Source: JAMLHH01 sp037189845
Lineage (GTDB): Bacteria; Bacteroidota; Bacteroidia; Chitinophagales; JADIYW01
Length of the DNA: 64,000 nt
Direction: 5' to 3'
Assembly: GCA_037189845.1 (NCBI GenBank)
Contig: JBBCIS010000006.1
Coordinates: forward strand, 83,909 to 147,908
Made by a program: the position numbers and the translations under genes. Shown here piece by piece: positions 48,401 through 55,460 of the stretch (positions are counted from its first letter, which is position 1; the number at the start of each line of letters is the position of its first letter). Below the pieces are notes generated by a model, which saw nothing but the letters and a program-made list of their open reading frames with translations, was not told the origin of the DNA and made no database searches.

Positions 48401-51400
48401 TGAAACAGTCTGGTTCTATTTTACTACTCCTGCCAAACCGGGTATTATCAATTTGAGGGTGCAGGATGATCCGGATTTCCCGGAATTGTTCAGTCCTAAT
48501 TTTGCTGTTTTCTACAATAACGGGACTGCGCCTACCTATGCAAGAGTCACAGAGGCTCCGTCTTCCAGGTTGATTCAGGAAGGAGCAGAATCTGCAGCCG
48601 GCCCATCCGGTACCACTACCAACAGGAACTATACATGTCTGTTACCAAATACAAAATACTATATACAGGTAGATGGTAATGACGTTACACTTTCAGGCAG
48701 AGTCGATCAGGGAAGGTTCATTGTAACTGTAACTGATGATGGAAACGGAAATCCTGGCCCATCTAATGATTTAATCTGTAATGCAGAAGATTTGACATCA
48801 TCTTTGAATTATGGTGGTACAGCTACTTTTGCCAACAGAACGAATTTCTGCTCCTGGGAGGAAATGGGAGAGCCAAATACATCCGGTAATATGAGCGGTT
48901 CGGGTGATGATGTGACTTCCAACGATTATGATGAAACTGTCTGGTTCAGATTCAGACCTGCACAGGAAGGTGAGTATACCATCAATCTTTCAGCCAGTTC
49001 AGTAGGACATAATTTTATCCTGTACAGATCCACCGGCGGTACATATAATTGTGCAAATCCGGTATGGAGCAATCTTACTCAGATGAGTACGTCCAATGGT
49101 TTGAGCAGTGGTACATTCAGCTGTCTGGATGATAATGTATGGTACTATATACAGGTGGATGGTAATGATACCCCTGGGGATGATGTCGGTACATTTACTT
49201 TGTCCATATCTCATAATGCTGCATCTATTCCATCACATGATATGATCTGTAATGCCTATGATCTGGGTACAATAAGTGGTGCAACGAGTACAGCAGTTAA
49301 CCAAAATAATTTCTGTGCATCTGAGGAAGTGGGAGAGCCTAATGTCAGCGGGAACTATAATAACATCAATGCGCTTGGCTATGATAAGACTCTATGGTAT
49401 AGATTCAGGACCCCTGCTCAAATAGGAGACTGGACAATCAATGTGACCAATAACAGTCCGTTCACCGACAGGATCAGTGGTACATTTACCTTGTATCAGG
49501 GAGCAGGAGCCAATCCTTGTTCCGGAGGAACACCAATATGGAGCAATCTTACTGAAAGAATTGGATCCGGTATTGCCAATGTGACAAACGGCAATAATTC
49601 TCTGTCCATCGAATGTTACAGATTACAACCCAATACATATTATTTCATACAGGTACATGGCGAAGATGCAGGCATATTTGGTGAAGTTGGAACTAATTTT
49701 AATGTTGCAGTGACGCATAATCCGGCTATAGTAGGTAATAATGATAATGTATGTAGTGCGCAATTAATATCAGTAGGAGCAGCTGCTTATGCAGATAATA
49801 ATATCTGTGCCGGTACACAGTCAGGAGAGCCGGATATAGATCCTAATTCTCAGCATCCGTTCTCAAGTGGTTATGATGAGACGATGTGGTACAGATTTGT
49901 AGCGCCTGCGGAAGGATACGTAAAAATTGAAGGAAGAAGCCAGGCTTCTGATGAGATTGATTTAAATATGAATTTGTATGAATTGCCTGCGGGAGTGACA
50001 AATATCTGTACAGGTGGTGTGCCGAACTGGTCATTATTAAACAAAATAGGAAGCGCAGATCCGTTAGCGAGCTACGATTTTGATTATGAAAATGAATGTC
50101 TGATACCAGGTAGATCTTATCTGTTCAAAATTGATGGCAGGGATTTATTGAGTCTGGACAGAGGCAACTATACAGTGAGAGTCATCAACAGGTACCAGGA
50201 AATTCCGGTAGTGTGTGCTCCGGTAGCCAATGATGATCCGTGTGCGCTTTCCGGGGCGTTTGATATGACTGCGTGGGTATTGGATAATCCTTGTCCGGGA
50301 ACATTAAACTACACAGCCAGTTATACGATATCTTCCAGTACACCGAGGATAGATTGTGCGGGAAGATCACAATACGGATTGAGTTGTGGAAGCCGTACCA
50401 ATTGTAGTGACTATTGGTTCAAATTTACTGTGCCGATGGATTCAGAAGGCGGAATAAAAATACAGGGAGATGATGAACATGGCGGTAGCCACACAATGGT
50501 AGTAGGGGCTTACAGAGGGAATCCTTGTGACCCGAATCACCCGATGCAGTTCCTCGGTTGTGATGCCGGAGGCACTTTTGATGATGTGGAATTTGACATT
50601 GCTGCTATTCCGGGTGAAACTATCTATCTGCAGGTTTTCAATGACGGTACACTTCCTGTTTCCAATCCTACATTTGCACTATGCGTATCTACCCGTTGTG
50701 AGCCTAAAACAGCTTGCGGACCTACAATATTAGAGTATGACGTACCTCAGTGCTGGAATCTGGATGAAGATAATTCCTCAGTCAACAACAGCGGAGGTCT
50801 CTATGGCAATTGTCTGCCGGGTGGTGCTACTTCTGCCAACTATTTTACATTCTCTACCGAGTGTGGAGCTACTTCTGATGGACAGCCGGATACTTTGACA
50901 TTAGTATTCAGTGTGAATAACGTAGGTTCCAACACGGCTATCGCTATCTACGAAGATGCCACGCCTTGCGATGGTATCGCAGATGGAATATTAGTGAACT
51001 GTGTACCGTTTGGTAATTGTACAGGCTGCAGCCCGTCTACGACTTTCTCTCAGACATATCAATTGGAAGAGTGCAAAACTTATGTAGTCCAGATCCTTGG
51101 AGAAGATGATGACGATGATGGTAGTAGTGGTCAGATTTATATTTTCAAATCTACTCTTGAACCTCCTGTTTTACCGGTAGAGCTGTTATCGTTTACAGGT
51201 TATCATGATGGCGAAAATAACGTACTGAACTGGAGCACTGCATCTGAGAAAAATGCGGATCAGTTCCTTGTAGAAAAATCCAGAGATGGTATCAGCTATA
51301 CGGTCATAGGAGTTGTAGGAGCAAATGGAAACAGCAGGGAATTACAACAATACTCATTCCTGGATACAGATGTCTGGACAGGTGATAATTATTACAGACT

Positions 51401-51746
51401 CAGGATAGTAGATATGGATGGTAAATACAAATACAGCAATGCCATCAATATTGCTATTGAGAAAATATCTTCACCTGATACTAAAACGTCTCTCCTGTAT
51501 GTATATCCTAATCCGACTGACAGTAAGACAAGAGTTGAGATGTTTGTTAATGAAATGAGCGCTGATTTTGAGATTAAAGTGACGAATATATTAGGTCAGA
51601 ATATGCATTCTGAATTTATGACATTCTCCAGAGGAAAAGTTTCGTTTGATATAGATGCTACGAAATATGCTCAGGGCACTTATATCATATCTGTAACCAA
51701 TAAAAATACATCAGAATCTCTCGATGCTAAATTTGTAAAACAATAA
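42405..51746 (+). CDS. Giant secreted repeat protein with type IX sorting domain
   Basis: This 3113-residue protein begins with a signal peptide (cut probably after SASA-Q). A cysteine-rich N-terminal domain (RACNGCAD, DDDYGGCGG) follows, then about fifteen repeats of 120-210 residues. Each repeat opens with a NDxxCxA-type segment, continues with ETxWYRF and ends with PNxxYYIQVDG. These resemble the beta-sandwich pre-peptidase C-terminal domains of bacterial exoproteins. A fibronectin-like LPVELLSFTGYH...NYYRL domain precedes the final ~80 residues, which form a type A T9SS sorting domain (VYPNPT ... YAQGTYIISV). It is expected to be exported across the outer membrane and attached to the surface or released. 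No catalytic domain is visible; adhesion or matrix formation is a reasonable guess. Confidence 0.93.
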   Translation: MNGNIFKKLPVYKVCINFTLSLLCFITYLSASAQINISTSWSNTGRACNGCADNFAAGGADPNSDVSFSVSGTVHCPTTGTVTIRACDDDDYGGCGGLLDDCVASASTTYTIGYSAITPTSGTVAVRYPGPASGQCGAQANWSVSRTGSFAANLNPYNNSCANAFALTNNGNGTLVSNHTAECFSSNIWYKYTLTNANLSYIDFDISHNRFDGGMSEDEVRFGSCGGCSLPDDGGVGVWRINNPKPGDYYIRGSISLSSITNTEYFSFVVTKGAVVSIPAHDDLCNAHNLHGTFNYNSGNLSHSSNTSNASSEDFCGMNEPESDNEKTLWYKFTTGTSPPTSINVNPSAGDWDDYGVAILYRQNSTPNCAGYPVSNFFSFMSKVGESTLGASFNVNCLAANTTYYLQLFTRESVPFPGTRDDGPVSVTITNSGAPVPTNDLPCNAVSIGVSTPGSTISTANSRANNNFCVGSSGEGSFPTSFTKHQTVWYSFTTGATVGSEIKVNVNSDPFGYGNEINSEVAVYKIGNGNICSPTGIVRVDEDEQLVPVGWYSASADFCPDPNSTYLILVDHDDAFTTAGEGYFDIDIIQNNLIKGPDFICQPASSATSGLDGFLGVLSSANNTNLVLNNQTTRCANVSFDPDNTTILSGLNNTVWYRFRTPAADYSDNTLFHLYDVEVNRLGSSSAVTYPALYFYEESTPTTRNCGDNAPDYANLTFIDRDEIDPLNIFNGGNARVRDLCLKPNTNYYIQVDPVGGIPFVDSWVDFNVVVKKSAFRPGNRICDATVLPTSVVAGLNHTTTISQPELMAAPMFGLPHTNKCASADNGEPNISPGGPGTSGGHTASVWYQFTTDGDPAEWIEWDHDDFATRGQRGGACILGALWNSRVNIYESSAGACIYPSLIMQSEHDLTGDLPWLASIDPGKFRLRCPLPNTTYYVQVYDAEAFSVSPSTCYEGLWEPAIKTANTTKSIPVNDEPCGAIFLGTVPAGGTLNGVTLANPSGVYDNFCATKSVGFIADQTQPLERDVWFSFIAPPSGSVLITAQSAPTGKPTSVDDDIDLQIAIWEPILGDANQTPHCSSPRYLWTPIISRDHDILDYADVPVVSTTYYDILDTRNNILNEGNSLIATCMNPGKMYYIQVDGGEYPLCDLFDGGNCIMGYFKLQVKDAGLYDMASMASQPVGNDEPCGAKNLPVSSHSGPLQWTVGSNLCATAINDPLPSQWNSSDATVWYKFIAPSSGKVKIRAENINQINRRDKSNPNSPSGLLTVSDPDYHEEINLQLAIYTMGNCLTKGSLVEHTSSYDGKLVESNPTDDDNFVSLNPLYTGFDEYMVARCLIPGREYYIMVDGENDPTLGFPPADIEDVIGDFRISVQDYATVPASLNDNVCQAFEIPNVHTLSINANRQTGLFNNECATIEPHIEGPGKVAEEMRNSLTPTILNVDAKKTLWFKFRAPSSGKVLIQGLNSGNDKIDLAMALYDFPGENCALAASGFKVGEDYDPAIVTFLEDEDFEVKCLIPGRYYYLQMDGASNPVACIPGSLCSTGEFRVRITHLADDPRSDIPPQNNDDFCDAINLGALNPGNVKTRLQDNNRCSTEEINEPGGSGWNFSLFDDQERSVWYRFKTGMNLGPLAPGKFTITVNNPDPDPCFDIDIELFEYSGTFLPAACNIQANSNSQFNNLLKVGKGSPIGLIPLTDANRSESIEIDCPRPNTEYFLRVSGSSTCPGFGATMGTFDVRVEMDGISIMAAQNDDICEVMSAGNPGNMGNLASGGSLSRLNHTNLCATQELGEPNTTQNAVQSEPEYDETMWYRFRTPANPGEIKVRLQNVFQLGVASVSSVTVYKGNSSNYNPCSSGFGGLIEVGSDWGSSTIVGSFTVQDGEVTLPCPSPNWNYFVQIDGYDLSVFGFSPPGYTDEFIYNLYVTDDGSGSTRPANDKIAGAIPVDDVAPLDGQLTAGGTLTVKSHNMCATADDNEPRFSDIINAGVNGSNTTDHQNFNEDETVWFYFTTPAKPGIINLRVQDDPDFPELFSPNFAVFYNNGTAPTYARVTEAPSSRLIQEGAESAAGPSGTTTNRNYTCLLPNTKYYIQVDGNDVTLSGRVDQGRFIVTVTDDGNGNPGPSNDLICNAEDLTSSLNYGGTATFANRTNFCSWEEMGEPNTSGNMSGSGDDVTSNDYDETVWFRFRPAQEGEYTINLSASSVGHNFILYRSTGGTYNCANPVWSNLTQMSTSNGLSSGTFSCLDDNVWYYIQVDGNDTPGDDVGTFTLSISHNAASIPSHDMICNAYDLGTISGATSTAVNQNNFCASEEVGEPNVSGNYNNINALGYDKTLWYRFRTPAQIGDWTINVTNNSPFTDRISGTFTLYQGAGANPCSGGTPIWSNLTERIGSGIANVTNGNNSLSIECYRLQPNTYYFIQVHGEDAGIFGEVGTNFNVAVTHNPAIVGNNDNVCSAQLISVGAAAYADNNICAGTQSGEPDIDPNSQHPFSSGYDETMWYRFVAPAEGYVKIEGRSQASDEIDLNMNLYELPAGVTNICTGGVPNWSLLNKIGSADPLASYDFDYENECLIPGRSYLFKIDGRDLLSLDRGNYTVRVINRYQEIPVVCAPVANDDPCALSGAFDMTAWVLDNPCPGTLNYTASYTISSSTPRIDCAGRSQYGLSCGSRTNCSDYWFKFTVPMDSEGGIKIQGDDEHGGSHTMVVGAYRGNPCDPNHPMQFLGCDAGGTFDDVEFDIAAIPGETIYLQVFNDGTLPVSNPTFALCVSTRCEPKTACGPTILEYDVPQCWNLDEDNSSVNNSGGLYGNCLPGGATSANYFTFSTECGATSDGQPDTLTLVFSVNNVGSNTAIAIYEDATPCDGIADGILVNCVPFGNCTGCSPSTTFSQTYQLEECKTYVVQILGEDDDDDGSSGQIYIFKSTLEPPVLPVELLSFTGYHDGENNVLNWSTASEKNADQFLVEKSRDGISYTVIGVVGANGNSRELQQYSFLDTDVWTGDNYYRLRIVDMDGKYKYSNAINIAIEKISSPDTKTSLLYVYPNPTDSKTRVEMFVNEMSADFEIKVTNILGQNMHSEFMTFSRGKVSFDIDATKYAQGTYIISVTNKNTSESLDAKFVKQ
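42870..50700 (+). repeat. About fifteen degenerate tandem repeats inside the giant gene
   Basis: Repeat openings (codons for N-D/H-D-x-x-C-x-A or a variant) occur near 42873, 43248, 43718, 44191, 44728, 45326, 45949, 46551, 47098, 47651, 48204, 48763, 49237, 49739 and 50227. Spacing ranges from about 375 to 620 bp, so units differ in loop length. The most constant DNA piece encodes YYIQVDG near each unit's end. Units from 47098 to 49739 are the most alike and are probably the most recent duplications. The repeat at 48204 has lost its cysteine (NDKIAGA). Confidence 0.85.
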
Positions 51747-51761
51747 CAGATGTTTTATCTG

Positions 51762-51800
51762 AAAGCGGGTTGGCAATTTATTGCTAACCCGCTTTTATTT
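51762..51800 (+). terminator. Rho-independent terminator after the giant gene
   Basis: A stem of about 16 bp (AAAGCGGGTT on the left, AACCCGCTTT on the right, with an inner GGCAAT/ATTGCT extension containing one G-T pair) is closed by a tiny TT loop and followed by TTTTATTTT. It lies 16 bp after the stop codon of the giant gene. Confidence 0.9.
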
Positions 51801-52129
51801 TAGGGAAACTTAGTATTGTGATTCCCGTCATTTTGTGATGACAGATAGGTTTAGTTTGTCAGAGATATCTCAGATTGCTAAAATCAATAGAATAGTGATA
51901 CGAAACCATGGAATTTGCATTTAAATCAGAAGCCAGTATTTATTGGATGCCACTAATACACGAATTGACATCCCATTACAGCTTTCACTATCATTATGTT
52001 TGTCCGAAAAGATAAATGAATGCTTTATTCATCTATTGGTGAATTCGTGGCTATCACTTTGGAATGCTTGTCGAATATCCTCTAAAATTAAATACGGATG
52101 TTCTGAATATACGAGCATAGAACCGCTTA
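51801..52129. other. Non-coding gap between convergent giant gene and OmpA operon
   Basis: The 329 bp after the terminator contain no convincing gene. Around 51944-51969 there is ATGCCACTAATACACGAATT, and around 52039-52055 a partly mirror-image GAATTCGTGGCTATCAC. Paired CACGAATT / AATTCGTGG pieces of this kind often border short decayed genes in bacterial intergenic regions, but here they may be chance. The stop codon of the OmpA-family gene lies at the right border. Confidence 0.4.
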
Positions 52130-53794
52130 TTATTTCACATCAATAATCGTAATCTCTACTCTTTGATTGAGAGGATTTCTGTAATCAGCAGGAAATTTCA
52201 GATGACTTTTTCCATATCCTTTATACCTTAACCGATCTTTTGCTATTCCTTTGGAGATAAGGTATTCGTAACAGGCTTTAGCTCTGGCAGTAGATAATTG
52301 TTCGCAATATGCTTTGGTAGGGATACCATTGGTATGTCCTCCGATTTCAATAGAAATATTGGGATACCTGTTCAAAAATTTGACGACGATATCCAGTCGT
52401 TCATTGGATAAGCGGGTAAGCTTGATCTTATCTGCGGCAAATAGTAAATCATCAATATCTATTTTACTGCCCGGGGAGAGAGGAATCTGATCCAGTTTCT
52501 TTTCAAAAGGATCTTCAGAGATCAGCTCAGCTGTTTTCGGAGCATCTTCGGGAATTACTTCTTCACTATCCTGCAAAATATGAACGTTGTACTGTCCGGA
52601 GCTTGTATTTCCATACACATCTGTAGCCTGAAACTTTAAAAGCGTGGTACCTAATGGAAATTCTTTTCCGCTGACCATCCCTTTGGTTAGCTGGATATCT
52701 TTGAGCCTGCAATTGTCTGTAGCAAGAGGTAACTCATAAATGTATGAAAATGATTTGTCCTCACTACCGATATAGATTGTTGTATCTTTCAGCGGCTCTA
52801 TGACCGGTGCTTCTTTGTCTTGGACAAAAACACTATATATACAATTTCTGCTGACACCCAGATCGTTCCGGATTTCATATTCAATGATTTCCTGCCCCAA
52901 TTGAAGCGTATCTCCGTTTTTAGCTCCTCTGATCTGTCTTATTTTAGCTTTATCACAAGGACTTTCTACGGTTGGCTCATAGAGATTTGCTATCGTAAAG
53001 CATTTTCCGGGATCAGTCTGTACCGTTTGGTTCTGCGGACAAGTGAAGACCATAGATTTATCATAACCGTATGATTTTGAATTTGCATACAAATCATATA
53101 TCTGGTTTTTACTCAAAGCGTCATCATACAATCTGAAATCTGACATCGAACCTTTGAAAAATTCTGTAGCACCGGGAATGTCTCTGCCGATATTGACGGG
53201 GGCAGTGTTGGGACTTAATTTTTCTTTGTAAGGATTTGACCAGGCAAGCTCTGAATTGATGTAAAACCTGACTTTACTACCATCGTATGTCAAGGCAATA
53301 TGGTACCATTTATTATACTCCAGATTATGCTTTTTGAAATCCCAGTCGTTTTCTGTAAACGCTGTATTGATAGACACCGTACTCTGGGTATTCCCCTGAA
53401 AAACCTGGACTCTGTACTGAGGCATATTGTCCGTTTCTGCAGGAAATTCTCCCTTGCATATAAGAGTGAGCCATCTTAAGTTTTCAGAGGTGGGATAAGG
53501 CTCAAGCTTTATCCAAGCGGAAACAGAAAAGTGCTTTTTTATACTTCCTAAAGTAGAGGAATGCGGTATCGATATAAATCCGTTGGTGCCATTGAAATTA
53601 AGTGCTCCGCAGGGATTGCCGAACCTGTCTTCAGTAGAGGTAACGCCTCCGATAATTGTTCCGTTATTTTTGTTGGGACTCAGATCTTCAACATGTCCTG
53701 ACATAGGCAGATGAAAAATATACTTCTGTGCAAAGACATGATTGCCGGTACCTGTGAAGATAAGAATGATCAGTATTTTATAAAAGCTATTCAT
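52130..53794 (-). CDS. OmpA-family protein with LamG and HYR domains
   Basis: The protein has 554 residues from the ATG at 53794, which is chosen because a signal peptide (MNSFYKILIILIF...VFAQ) begins there. Domains in order: a concanavalin-like LamG fold (about 25-220; NFNGTNGFISIP, WYHIALTYDGSKVRFYI, GSMSDFRLYDDAL), two HYR-type beta domains (about 230-410; CPQNQTVQTD and TDNCRL...YGNTSSGQYNV), and a C-terminal OmpA domain (about 440-554; IEIGGHTNG, RAKACYEYLISKGI, NQRVEI). The last domain should bind peptidoglycan and fix the protein in the periplasm at the outer membrane. It is the last gene of a four-gene operon and overlaps the previous gene by 8 bp. Confidence 0.92.
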   Translation of the reverse strand: MNSFYKILIILIFTGTGNHVFAQKYIFHLPMSGHVEDLSPNKNNGTIIGGVTSTEDRFGNPCGALNFNGTNGFISIPHSSTLGSIKKHFSVSAWIKLEPYPTSENLRWLTLICKGEFPAETDNMPQYRVQVFQGNTQSTVSINTAFTENDWDFKKHNLEYNKWYHIALTYDGSKVRFYINSELAWSNPYKEKLSPNTAPVNIGRDIPGATEFFKGSMSDFRLYDDALSKNQIYDLYANSKSYGYDKSMVFTCPQNQTVQTDPGKCFTIANLYEPTVESPCDKAKIRQIRGAKNGDTLQLGQEIIEYEIRNDLGVSRNCIYSVFVQDKEAPVIEPLKDTTIYIGSEDKSFSYIYELPLATDNCRLKDIQLTKGMVSGKEFPLGTTLLKFQATDVYGNTSSGQYNVHILQDSEEVIPEDAPKTAELISEDPFEKKLDQIPLSPGSKIDIDDLLFAADKIKLTRLSNERLDIVVKFLNRYPNISIEIGGHTNGIPTKAYCEQLSTARAKACYEYLISKGIAKDRLRYKGYGKSHLKFPADYRNPLNQRVEITIIDVK

Positions 53795-54686
53795 AGTGGA
53801 ACACCAAAAGATTGACGGCGTCATTTTCATGCAATGTGCCCTTCAGATTATTTGCTTTGCTGCCATCCGTATAATATAGATTAAAAACATCCTGACAGCC
53901 GGTATCCAGATTGATCATGAAATGAATGCTTTTCATTTCTTTATATTCTTTAAGAAATCTGAAGACTTTGACAGCTCCATCGTAAAGAGTCGTTTCAGAA
54001 GGAGAATGGATAATGACGTTGATTCTTTCATTGTTTTCATCAGTTCCGGCTATCAAAAATCTACGGCTGGCCTTTTTAGCACAACTTTGCTGAGTATTGT
54101 TACATGGAGAAATATTCAGCAGATCATCGTATGCCAGTAAATGAGATTGGAAGACAGTAGCGTCATTATTTTTTGCCCAATTGATAAAAGTGTTTCTGTC
54201 AAAGCTGTTTTTTATATCAATTGCTTTATTGTTCCCCGGGATACTGAGATTTCCATCTGAAATTTTTGTTGCTTTGATGTCTCCTTTCTGGTTAACAATG
54301 ATCAATCCACCCAGCCTGGAATCTATGCTGTTATTGACAATTACCCCATTATCTATACAAAGACCTGCCGGTTTTGCTGTCTGGGGCGAGCAGGTGGTCA
54401 TATAGGTTCCACTCGAAACAGCAATAATATTTTTACCTTTTTTCCATAATTGAAAACGTTCGGGAACAGTTTTGTTGTTGTAGGGATCTGTCGCCGCAAA
54501 ATATTTTGCACTGATTCGCTGATTTTGGCGCTTGAGAACTACTACATGAAATTTTTCTGATTTAAAAACTGCCGTAGTCACCTCGATAAGATCCTCATCG
54601 TATTCTTCCACACCTTTAATAAAAGCAGTGCTTATCAGAAAGATAAGAAGCGCTGTCAGAGACGGAAGATACCTTTGAAAAGTCAT
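53787..54686 (-). CDS. Secreted phosphodiester-glycosidase-like (NAGPA fold) protein
   Basis: This 299-residue protein has an N-terminal signal or anchor helix (about 8-25). The order of motifs follows the NAGPA-type phosphodiester glycosidases: SSGTYMTTCSP (usual NGGFF), PAGLCIDNG, FQSHLLAYD (usual QS-LL), RRFLIAGTD (usual R--IG) and MINLDTGCQDVF (usual NLDGG). Several residues differ from the usual catalytic ones, so activity is uncertain. The family removes sugars from phosphodiester links, and bacterial members are tied to glycopolymer processing. It overlaps the genes on both sides. Confidence 0.65.
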   Translation of the reverse strand: MTFQRYLPSLTALLIFLISTAFIKGVEEYDEDLIEVTTAVFKSEKFHVVVLKRQNQRISAKYFAATDPYNNKTVPERFQLWKKGKNIIAVSSGTYMTTCSPQTAKPAGLCIDNGVIVNNSIDSRLGGLIIVNQKGDIKATKISDGNLSIPGNNKAIDIKNSFDRNTFINWAKNNDATVFQSHLLAYDDLLNISPCNNTQQSCAKKASRRFLIAGTDENNERINVIIHSPSETTLYDGAVKVFRFLKEYKEMKSIHFMINLDTGCQDVFNLYYTDGSKANNLKGTLHENDAVNLLVFHYE

Positions 54687-55459
54687 GATTTGCCGGATTT
54701 GAGAAGGGTGTATATTGTAAATAAAACACAGCTGGTAACGAAAGTCAGGATAATGAACAAGATTGTTTTTTGAAGTAAAGTGGTTTGTAAAACAAATCTG
54801 TTAAAGAGATAACTATATCTGTTATCTGCAAAGTTATCTAAAACCTTTTCTGCGCTGCTGAGGCCGGTAGATGGATTGTAGTTATATTGTTCGCATACAG
54901 TGCTGATGTACTTATATTCAAAAGTATATTTGCTCCAATAGTGACTTTGAGCAATGTGCTCCAGATTTTGAATGATACGCTGCAGCCAGTAATCAAATAA
55001 CGCCTGATAGAAGATTTTATTTTTTTGATTTGCCAGCGTCATAGGATAAAGACCGGAGACTTCGTTGGTCAGGCTTAAAAGAGTATTTAAATCATTGAGA
55101 TCTATACTTTGTTCATATACTTTTTTGAGTGTATCTGACAAAGCAATAAATATCAGCTCCTGAAAATTGTTATCAATCAAAGAGTCGGAATATTGAACAT
55201 ACTTCAATAATTCCTGTTGCTTTTCAATATTGCTTAGACTGATATTTTCAGCTATGAGGCGATAAGGGAAATTCTCATAAGAGTTTTTGTTGCGTATCTT
55301 TTGGACTATTGAATCTGCAGAGATTGTTGAGCTGTTGTAAAATCTTTGTACTTGCCTGTAATCATTCTGATCATTACGATGCAGATAATAAGATAAAAAT
55401 ACCCCTATGGCAATGACTGTCAGCAGAGTGATTATTACCGGTATTATCCACTTTTTCAT
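54683..55459 (-). CDS. Bitopic membrane protein of unknown function
   Basis: This 258-residue protein has one N-terminal helix (about 5-24), a largely helical soluble middle of about 200 residues, and a C-terminal helix (about 228-251). A charged KSGKS tail follows. No family is recognised. The soluble part should be in the periplasm between two inner-membrane anchors. It starts 1 bp after the upstream stop and overlaps the next gene by 4 bp, so it belongs to the four-gene envelope operon and probably to the same complex. Confidence 0.65.
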   Translation of the reverse strand: MKKWIIPVIITLLTVIAIGVFLSYYLHRNDQNDYRQVQRFYNSSTISADSIVQKIRNKNSYENFPYRLIAENISLSNIEKQQELLKYVQYSDSLIDNNFQELIFIALSDTLKKVYEQSIDLNDLNTLLSLTNEVSGLYPMTLANQKNKIFYQALFDYWLQRIIQNLEHIAQSHYWSKYTFEYKYISTVCEQYNYNPSTGLSSAEKVLDNFADNRYSYLFNRFVLQTTLLQKTILFIILTFVTSCVLFTIYTLLKSGKS

Positions 55460-55460
55460 C

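Noticed and set aside
42938..50733. Many 60-105 codon frames on both strands inside the giant gene
   Set aside because: They are shadows of a high-quality repeat-coding frame and show no starts, domains or composition of their own.
51943..52146. Plus-strand 67-codon frame in the gap after the giant gene
   Set aside because: It overlaps the end of the OmpA-family gene, has unusual codon use and no motif. The gap is better explained as non-coding.
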